Positions 57,239 through 64,000 of a DNA stretch of 64,000 nucleotides are shown here, piece by piece. The stretch covers positions 1 through 64,000 of the forward strand of contig PDTW01000025.1 of assembly GCA_002749055.1 (NCBI GenBank). The letters run 5' to 3'. This DNA comes from Candidatus Altimarinota bacterium (lineage in GTDB: Bacteria; Patescibacteriota; Gracilibacteria; BD1-5; UBA6164). A program made the position numbers and the translations under genes. Position 1 is the stretch's first letter. Each line of letters begins with the position of its first letter. The notes below the pieces were generated by a model. It saw only the letters and a program-made list of their open reading frames with translations. It had not been told where the DNA came from and did no database searches.

Positions 57239-58180
57239 TTATAAAATACAAAAATTATTCACATTTCTTCTAGCCTTCACAATTTCAAACTTAAATCATT
57301 TATAAATCTCTCTAATAAAAGGAGTATTATGATTTGAAAGCATAAATTTTACTCATTTTTTATCTAATTTTTTACAAACTTCTGCAAGTTTTCTTTGCAT
57401 ATCTTGTCAAAATCAACTTTTATCATAACTTGTAAAATTTGCACTTTCAGTTAAAACATCATAAGGTGGATCAAAATAAACAAAATCTCACTTTTTAGCT
57501 TTTTCTAAAACTTGTTCAAAACTTTGTAATTTTATTTCAGCTTTTGTTTTATTTAATAATTTTGAAGCATTTAAAATATTTTCTTTTTGGACTATATCAG
57601 GATTTTTATATTTTCAAAAAGGGACATTAAATTCTCATTTTGAATTTACTCTATAAAGTCCATTAAAACAGGTTCTATTAAGATACATAAATCTTCCTGC
57701 TCTCTCAATTTTATTATATTTTTCATTCCAATTTTCTTCTCTATCCCAAGATCTAATTTCTAAAAATCTTTTTTTTGAAATTTCTTGTTTTTCTAAAAAT
57801 TCTATCAACTTTTGTGGTTTTGTTTGAATAATTTGATATAAATTTATGAGTTCTTCATTTATGTCTGACAAAAAACTTTGTTTTTTCTGTAAATTAAAAA
57901 ATACTGCTCAACCTCATAAAAAAGGTTCAAAATAATTGTTAAATTCTTCTGGAAATAATTTTTCAAACTGTTTTATAAGTTGTCTTTTTCATCAAACCCA
58001 TTTAACAAAAGGTTTTGCTTGTATTATATCTTTATTTTCTTCGAAAAAAATATCAGCTTCTAAAGAATTACTAAAATTCATATGTCAAAACCAAGATTTT
58101 ACAACCTGGAAACCAAGTTCAAACTTTATAGAATATTTTAAAATTTGTAAATCAAAGAATGTAACAGTCCTTTCTTCCAT
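57239..58180 (-). CDS. dam: D12-class N6-adenine DNA methyltransferase (Dam/DpnM-like)
   Basis: 313 aa. Class-alpha motif order: AKPFVKWVGGKRQLIKQFEK (residues 56-75), motif I YFEPFLGGGAVFFNL, the Dam/MboI-type [20 protein letters not shown] with VPFGKYKNP, motif IV DFVYFDPPYD (DPPY at 237-240) and LSNHNT. These match Dam, DpnM and M.MboI, which make Gm6ATC, although specificity cannot be proved by eye. A 55-residue N-terminal extension precedes the core; an internal ATG at codon 34 may be the real start. First gene of the cluster, behind a promoter inside the 33-bp repeat. Confidence 0.9.
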
Positions 58181-58206
58181 AACTTTACTATATTATTATA
58201 TATCAA

Positions 58207-58239
58207 AATAAATATATACCTTTTATAGTTTTTTGCAAA
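58207..58239. repeat. 33-bp direct repeat, right boundary of island
   Basis: Identical to 51775-51807. On the minus strand carries TTGCAA (58238-58233), 16-nt spacer and TATATT (58216-58211), a promoter reading into the dam-like gene whose ATG is 31 bp on. Confidence 0.9.
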
Positions 58240-58376
58240 AAGAAAAAATTAATTTGTAATTTTCAAAGTTAATATGATAATATTAATATATATTATTTCC
58301 TCCAATAAAAATATGGAAAAAATTTATTTCTGGTATTAAATAAAAAGAAAGTTCAATATACTCCCCCCTCTCAAAA

Positions 58377-58405
58377 AAGTAGAATAGAAAAAATCTATTC
58401 TACTT
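58377..58405 (-). terminator. Hairpin with T-run on the minus strand
   Basis: AAGTAGAATAG (58377-58387) pairs with CTATTCTACTT (58395-58405). The better T-run is on the minus strand, although no minus gene ends here. The 58240-58499 gap otherwise holds only AT-rich sequence and the promoter region of the U32 gene. May shield the island from readthrough or lie in the U32 leader. Confidence 0.5.
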
Positions 58406-58499
58406 CTTTGTTTAGCTTAAAATTTGTATTTCAAAAAAAAATCACTAAAATCCGTCTATCTAAAAGAAAGAATTAGTTTTATAAATTAATATTTTTAAT

Positions 58500-59873
58500 A
58501 TGAAAAAAAAGTTAGAACTTTTGATGCCAGCCTGAAATCTTGAAAAACTAAAATTTGCTTATGCATACGGAGCAGATGCATGTTATGTTGGTGTACCAAT
58601 GTTTTCATTAAGAGCAAGAACAAATGCTTTTAATATGGAAAGCATAAAAGAAGCTGTTACTTATGCACATAATTTATGAAAAAAAATATATTTCACAGCA
58701 AATATATATGCACATAATGTGAAAATTAAACCATTTATGTCTCAATTTAAAAAAATGGTAGATATGAAACCAGATGCTTTTATTATGGCTGATCCGTGAC
58801 TTATAAATATTGTCAGAAAAGAATTCCCAGATGTAGAAATCCATCTTTCAGTTCAAGCTAATAATACAAATTGGGCTCAAGCACAATTTTGGCACGAGTT
58901 ATGAATAAAAAGAATTATTCTTAGTAGAGAAATTTCTTTAAAAGAAATGAAAGAAATTCATGAAAAAGTACCAGAAATAGAGCTAGAGGCTTTTGTTCAC
59001 TGAGCTATATGTATGGCTTATAGTGGTAGATGTCTTATTTCTAATTATTTATCAAGCAGAGATCCGAATCAATGAACTTGTAGTCACTCATGTAGATGGG
59101 AGTACAAAGTTTTTAAAAATGAAAAAAGTGAAGAAGAACTAGAAACAGTAACTTGAAGACCAGAAGATTATGAAGAATTAAGTTGAAACTTTTATTTAGA
59201 AGAAAAAGAAAGACCTGGGGAAATTATGGAAATAGATGAAGATTCTTATTGAACATATTTAATGAATTCAAGAGATTTATGTGCTATTGATTATATAAAA
59301 GAGTTAAAAGATGCTTGAATAATTAGTTTTAAAGTAGAATGAAGAAATAAAACAGTAAATTATATTGCTTCTGTATGACTTGCATATAAAGAAGCTATAA
59401 CAAAAGTAGAGGACTGAGAGGAATATGACAGCAAACAACTATCTGAGGAATTATTTTGAATAGCAAATAGATGATATATTCCTGGTTTCTTAGCATGAAA
59501 TCCAAATGCTAATGCCCAATTTTATGAAAGGAATTGAAGTTATTGAACAAAGGTATTTCTTTGAATTTTAAGGGATTATGATGAAAAAAATAAAATGGTT
59601 AGAGTTGAAGTAAAAAATAACTTCCATACTTGAGAAAAAATAGAATTAGTTAGTCCTGAATGAATAAAAAATATAGAAATTAAAAAGATATTCAAAACAA
59701 AATTAAATCATTGAACAAAAAAAACTTGAGTTACTTTCACTGATAAAAAATATAGCTTTGATTTAGATAATTCCGAAGAAGTAGAAATCGCTCACTGAGG
59801 TTGATACGAAGTATGGATAAACTTAGATAAAAAACCATCTGAATTTAGCTTAATTAGAAAAGCGGGATGTTAG
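58500..59873 (+). CDS. U32-family peptidase / tRNA-hydroxylation-type protein
   Basis: 457 aa. Begins ELLMPAGNLEKLKFAYAYGA, then YVGVPMFSLRAR, the family signature LEAFVHGAICMAYSGRCLIS with NQGTCSHSCRWEY supplying cluster cysteines, and MNSRDLCAIDYIKELKDAGI. The C-terminal beta domain ends EFSLIRKAGC. U32 proteins include collagenase-like peptidases and the TrhP/YegQ-type enzymes for 5-hydroxyuridine in tRNA; the four cysteines and length favour the latter. Overlaps the next start by 7 bp (translational coupling). Confidence 0.9.
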
Positions 59874-60379
59874 AATTAGCTTTTTTTATAATATTCATAA
59901 TTTGAGTTTTTTCATTTTTTTCCCTCGCTCCTCGGGTACCAACAAAAAATAAAGACTTGAAAATTATTTCTGAAACAATAAATTTAAAAGCTTGAGATAA
60001 ATTTTTAGAAATCGGGTGTTGAACTGCGAAAGTATCTCTATTTTTATCAAACAAATACCCAGAATCAAGAATAATTTGAATAGAATTATCCCCTTTTTTG
60101 TACATTATATCAAAAATAAAAGCATATTTAAAGTGAAATAAAAATCTAAAAATATTATATTGAAATGCATTAAAACTAAATTTTTCTGATTATGATAAAA
60201 TTTATATGTTTTGAATAGAAAAAAGCCTAGAGAATATTATTAAACCAAAATTAGAGCTAGAATTAAAAAAATGAGCCTTTTTTTATTCATACTGCTTCAA
60301 AATGAAATGATGGAAATGAAAAGAAGAACAAATAAAAAAATCCAAAGGTAATATTAGTATTTATAAATATAGTTTGTAA
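59867..60379 (+). CDS. Membrane-anchored SAM-dependent methyltransferase
   Basis: 170 aa. N-terminal TM helix (residues 1-22), then class I methyltransferase motif I DKFLEIGCGTAKVSLFLSNK, motif II IIGIELSPFLYII and LKILYGNALKLNFSDYDKIY. The fold is short, like the ATP-synthase c/ANT lysine methyltransferase (FAM173) family or small uncharacterised bacterial relatives. Substrate unknown. The start overlaps the U32 stop, so the two are translated together. A small GC-rich patch (CCCTCGCTCCTCGGGTACC) codes the region after the TM helix. Confidence 0.82.
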
Positions 60380-60547
60380 AGTCTGTAACATATTTATTAA
60401 TATTGTTATAATTAATATTTCAGGCTTCTCTAAAAATTATCATACTATCGTAATCAACTTGTTGATACCACTAAAAAAATTTGACTTTATATTTATTTAA
60501 TTTAAAATAAGCTGACTTTATATAATAATTTTATTAGATATAATAAT

Positions 60548-60745
60548 ATGGAATCAAATAATTTAACTTTAAATGAAGGAGAGATTGGTAATCCCTCAGA
60601 CTTTGGTGAAAATATTCTTAAAACAATAGAAGAACTTAGAAACCAATATAATGAAACTCTTGATCCAAAAATACTTGATCTTATGGAATTAGCCAAAGAA
60701 GAAATGGAAAAAAGAGCTGAAGGTTATTTAGGTTTTTATAGTTAA
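60548..60745 (+). CDS. Small acidic soluble protein, unknown
   Basis: 65 aa: MESNNLTLNEGEIGNPSDFG then a helix NILKTIEELRNQYNETLDPK and a second helix ending EGYLGFYS. All five glycines are GGN and none TGA, unlike most neighbours, which may mark high expression. Preceded by TTGACT and TATAAT-like boxes, followed by a strong terminator, so it is a monocistronic gene. No family recognised. Confidence 0.7.
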   Translation: MESNNLTLNEGEIGNPSDFGENILKTIEELRNQYNETLDPKILDLMELAKEEMEKRAEGYLGFYS

Positions 60746-60773
60746 AATTAAACTTATTAAGATTGTAAACTTG

Positions 60774-60817
60774 AAAAAAAGTAATATTTAATATAATTGT
60801 TAAATATTACTTTTTTT
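60774..60817 (+). terminator. Terminator after the 65-aa gene
   Basis: AAAAAAAGTAATATTTA (60774-60790) pairs with TAAATATTACTTTTTTT (60801-60817); ends 12 bp before the mscS-like start. Confidence 0.9.
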
Positions 60818-60828
60818 AAATAAAAATA

Positions 60829-61971
60829 ATGAAAAATTATACTTTTTTAATTCTTTGAATAATTTATTTTACATATTATTATCTAAACAAAGATAATAGT
60901 GCTTTAATAGAATCTACAAAATCTATTTACTGGTGAGATATTATTCTTTCATATGTTTCAGCATTGGTTTGAGCAATGACTTGTTTATGATTAATATGAT
61001 TAATAAATAATAAATTAGATGTAATTCTAACTAAATTAACAAAAAAAAGCAAATCATTACTTGATGATATAATTTGAAGTTTTATTGTTAAATTTATTAA
61101 TATAGCAAAATATGTTGCATCTTTTTATCTATTTTTTTATATTGCCAAAGTCCCAAAATATATAAAAGAATGAGTTGATGAATTCAGTTCAGTAATATTA
61201 TCGATTGTCTTTCTTGTACTACTTAGCAACTTTGTTAACATTATTTTTCAAAAGGAGCTAATAATGAAGAATAAACTAAAAGCCATAAATAAAACGTTAC
61301 TTCCTTTTGTAAACAAAATAATAATTGCTGTAATCTGGATAATATGAATTATATCTATATTATCAAATCTTGGATATAATGTCTCTGCTCTTATTGCTTG
61401 AGCATGAATTTGAGGTATTGCTGTTGCTTTGGCCGCACAAAAAACTATTTCCAATATGTTTTGAGCAGTTATTATATTATTAAATAAACCTTTTAAAATT
61501 TGAGATACTATAATTATAAATAATCATACTTGAGTAGTAAAAGAAATTTGATTGTCATATACAACACTTTTTGATAAATTTTGACATCAAGTTATGATTT
61601 CAAATGACACAATTATAAGTACATCTATAGAAAATTTAACTATCAGAAAAAATAGAAGAACAGATTTTACTATATGAGTAGTTTATTGAACAACTCTTGA
61701 AAAAATGCAAGAATGAGTCAGAATCATTGAAAAAATTCTAGAGAAATATGTAAAAGATGAGACTATATGATCATTTAGAGTGAATTTTGATATGTTTTGA
61801 GACTTTTCGCTGAACATTAATATTACATACTTTTCATTAATCAACGATGATTTCAAAAAATATTTAAAACAAAAAGAGCAAATAAATCTAGAAATAAAAA
61901 AAGAGTTTGAAAAATCTTGAATAGATATGGCATTCCCAACACAAGAGCTAATATTAAAAAAAGAAGATTAA
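60829..61971 (+). CDS. MscS-family mechanosensitive ion channel
   Basis: 380 aa. Four or five TM helices: about residues 4-18, 38-62, 95-117, 128-150 and 175-200. The pore-lining helix is LIAGAGIGGIAVALAAQKTI followed by SNMFGAVIILLNKPFKIGDT, the MscS hallmark. Cytoplasmic beta domain then alpha/beta vestibule (VISNDTIISTSIENLTIRKN, RRTDFTIGVVYGTTLEKMQE). Opens on membrane tension to release osmolytes. The pore glycines are mostly TGA. MITE copy 3 begins 5 bp after its stop. Confidence 0.93.
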
Positions 61972-61976
61972 TTTAC

Positions 61977-62145
61977 TTAAGGAACATCTGAAAAACTTCT
62001 TCGTAAGAATAAAAACTTATATTTTTTAGATAATTTTTTTACAAAATTTTTTACTTATGCCTTTGCATAGGGAAAAAATTTTAAGGAAAAATTAGCAAAA
62101 AAGATTATTTTTTTTCTAGATGTGAGTTTCTCAGATGTTCCTTAA
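61977..62145. repeat. MITE-like element, copy 3 (169 bp)
   Basis: TTAA-bounded; left TTAAGGAACATCTGAAAAAC, right CTCAGATGTTCCTTAA, an inverted repeat with few mismatches. Central palindrome AAAATTTTTTACTTATGCC / TTGCATAGGGAAAAAATTTT. Same length as copy 1 and nearly identical. Its right 41 bp overlap the 3' end of the RNase R gene. Confidence 0.9.
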
Positions 62146-64000
62146 TCAACTCAAACCTTAAGGTATTTGTAAAAGTATCAGCCTCAACTAATTTAACCTT
62201 AACTTTGTCTCAAAGTCTAAGATTTTTTCACGAAATCAAATTTCTATATTCTAATAATTGTTCATTAAAAACTCAAGTAGATCAATCAACAAATCATTCT
62301 GTTGTATCTTTTAACTGAACAAATAATCATTTTGGTATCATTCAACTTATATTTCATTCAAATTCCTCTCAAATTCTATTTTTATAATACCTAACAATAA
62401 AATAATCTCTCACCTTATACTCTAATAATTCTGCTTTTTTTTCTTGAGTAGAAGTTTTCTTCGCTATTATTGGAAGTTTAGATTTGTATTCTAATATTTT
62501 TCTCTTATTAAGAGTTTTATTAAGTTTTTCTTTTATTATTCTATGAATTTGTAAATCAGGATATCTTCTAATTGGAGATGTAAAATGACTATAAAAATCT
62601 AATCACAAACCAAAATGTCAGTAGTTTTCATGAGAATATATTGCTTTTGTAAGAGTTCTTAAAATCATCTTTTGGATAAAAAGAACTTTTTCTTTATCTC
62701 ATTTACCTATTAATTCAAGTAACTGAGCAAACTCTCTAGTATTAGCTTTTTTAAATCTATATTTTATTCAAAATAAATCTAATATTCACTGTAATTTCTC
62801 TACATCTTCACTTTTTGGTTCTTCATGAATTCTATATAAAAAAGGATATGAAGAAAATTCTCTTGATACAGACTCATTTGCCATTATCATAAATTCTTCT
62901 ATAAGTTTATTTGATTTATATTTTAGATATTCTATAATTTCCTTTACTTTTTTCGTTCAATTTTCACTTTCCTCAAAAATTATTTTTGTTTCTGTAAAAT
63001 TAAAATTTAAAACTCATGAAATAACTTTAGCTTTTTCTATTTTTTTTCTAAGTTCCTCGGATAAATGTAATGATTTTAATAATACTTCATTGACTTTTCA
63101 TCAAAACATCAAATCTGCTCATAATATTTTTTTTCAAGACACAATTTCATCAACTTCTCTATAAGTTAGTCTATAATCACTTTTTATAATACTTTCATAA
63201 ACTCTTGATTTTTTTAGTTTTCAATTATTATCAAGTCTAATTTCGCAAGTTAAAGTTAGTTTTTCTGTATTTGGGTTAAGACTACAAAGATTATTTGAAA
63301 GTTTTTCTGGTAGCATAGGAATAACTCTATCAGCTAAATATACTGAGGTTCATCTTTTAAGTGCATCTTTATCCAAATAAGAATTTTCTTTTACATAATT
63401 ACAAACATCAGCTATATGAACATATAATAAATAATCTCAATTATCCTTAATTTTTATACTTATTGCATCATCTAAATCTTTTGCATCTTCTCAATCAATA
63501 GTAAAAGTCAAAAGTTTTGTTAAATCTATTCTATTTTTTCTTTCTTTAAAAGAAATTTTATTATTAAATTTTTCTAATTCTTTTTTTACTTCATAACTAA
63601 ATCATTCTAAAAAACCTGACTCTAAAATAATAGAATCTAAGTCTATATTATCATTATCTTTTTTTCATAGTATTTTTACTACTTTTCATTCTGGTCTTCT
63701 TCAACTCCAAGAAATAATTCTAACTCAAACAATATCATTATTTACGGCTCAAAACAGATTTTTATTAGCTATAAAAATATCTTTATTTAATAATTTTTCT
63801 TTTAAAATTACAAATCAAAAATTATTTCATTTAATAATTTTAATCTTTCAAATAAATATATTATCTGCTCTTTTAATTATTTTCTTTACTACTGCCTCTG
63901 TTTTTCATCTAAAAATTTTAACTTCTGCCAAAACCTCATCTCAACTAATAGCTCCATTTCTATTAAAAGAAAAGACATAATATCATTTTTTTTCTCATTC
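62105..64000 (-). CDS. rnr: Ribonuclease R (RNB family), 5' end beyond window
   Basis: 631 codons present plus stop; the N-terminus is beyond base 64000. Cold-shock/OB domains ([20 protein letters not shown]), then RNB catalytic motif [20 protein letters not shown] with the metal aspartates, [79 protein letters not shown], and [18 protein letters not shown]-terminal S1 domain ends [20 protein letters not shown]. The last 13 codons ([13 protein letters not shown]) and the stop lie inside MITE copy 3. Degrades structured RNA 3'-5'. Confidence 0.94.

Overview
The window reads correctly only if TGA is a glycine codon. With standard stops every core gene breaks at conserved glycines (MraY, FtsH, RadA, YchF, PolA, Ndk); with only TAA and TAG as stops they become full-length. 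Glycine at UGA (genetic code 25) is known from the candidate phyla Absconditabacteria (SR1) and Gracilibacteria (BD1-5/GN02), so this is almost certainly a chromosomal segment of one of these small, probably host-dependent CPR/Patescibacteria. The DNA is very AT-rich, intergenic gaps are short, stop codons often lie inside terminator stems, and I saw no GGAGG-like Shine-Dalgarno ahead of the roughly twenty plus-strand starts I inspected. All calls below use TGA=Gly.

Layout. 1-10.3 kb: M23 peptidase (partial), lgt, nusB, rpmF, a two-component pair, a secreted coiled-coil protein, a T4 endonuclease V-type repair enzyme, a membrane protein, glycyl-tRNA synthetase behind a T-box leader, chorismate mutase, an SLH-like protein. 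10.4-19.9 kb: mraY, an RNHCP protein, a PH-like membrane protein, a histidine phosphatase, tilS, telA with an XpaC-like partner, two tandem secreted 3D-domain proteins. 20-31 kb: CHASE2 adenylate cyclase, the minus-strand run ftsH-EAL-miaB-rlmE, then ychF and radA. 31-41 kb: a VirD4/TraG-like ATPase, a PilT-like ATPase, a secreted amidase-SpoIID fusion, and a DUF1704/MATCAP-like metalloprotease whose reading frame lacks a normal start. 41-51.7 kb: ATP-grasp ligase, RNase P RNA, adk, a Trm11-like methyltransferase, ndk, an N-terminally short DNA polymerase I, a UvrD-like helicase-nuclease.

51.8-58.2 kb is an accessory island bracketed by a 33-bp perfect direct repeat. It holds a tight minus-strand cluster (D12-class Dam-like methylase, AlbA_2/Schlafen-like protein, a clear DpnI homologue, a second methylase interrupted by an in-frame TAA) followed by a large secreted protein with fibrinogen-like domains and foreign codon usage. 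A Dam-type methylase beside a nuclease that normally cuts Dam-methylated GATC is the strangest thing here. 58.5-64 kb: U32 peptidase, a small methyltransferase, a 65-aa protein, an MscS channel and RNase R (partial).

A short non-coding repeat with terminal inverted repeats and TTAA ends (two 169-bp copies, one 93-bp deletion copy, one fragment) lies at or near gene ends; one copy supplies the last codons and stop of RNase R. No tRNA, rRNA, CRISPR array or transposase gene was recognised.
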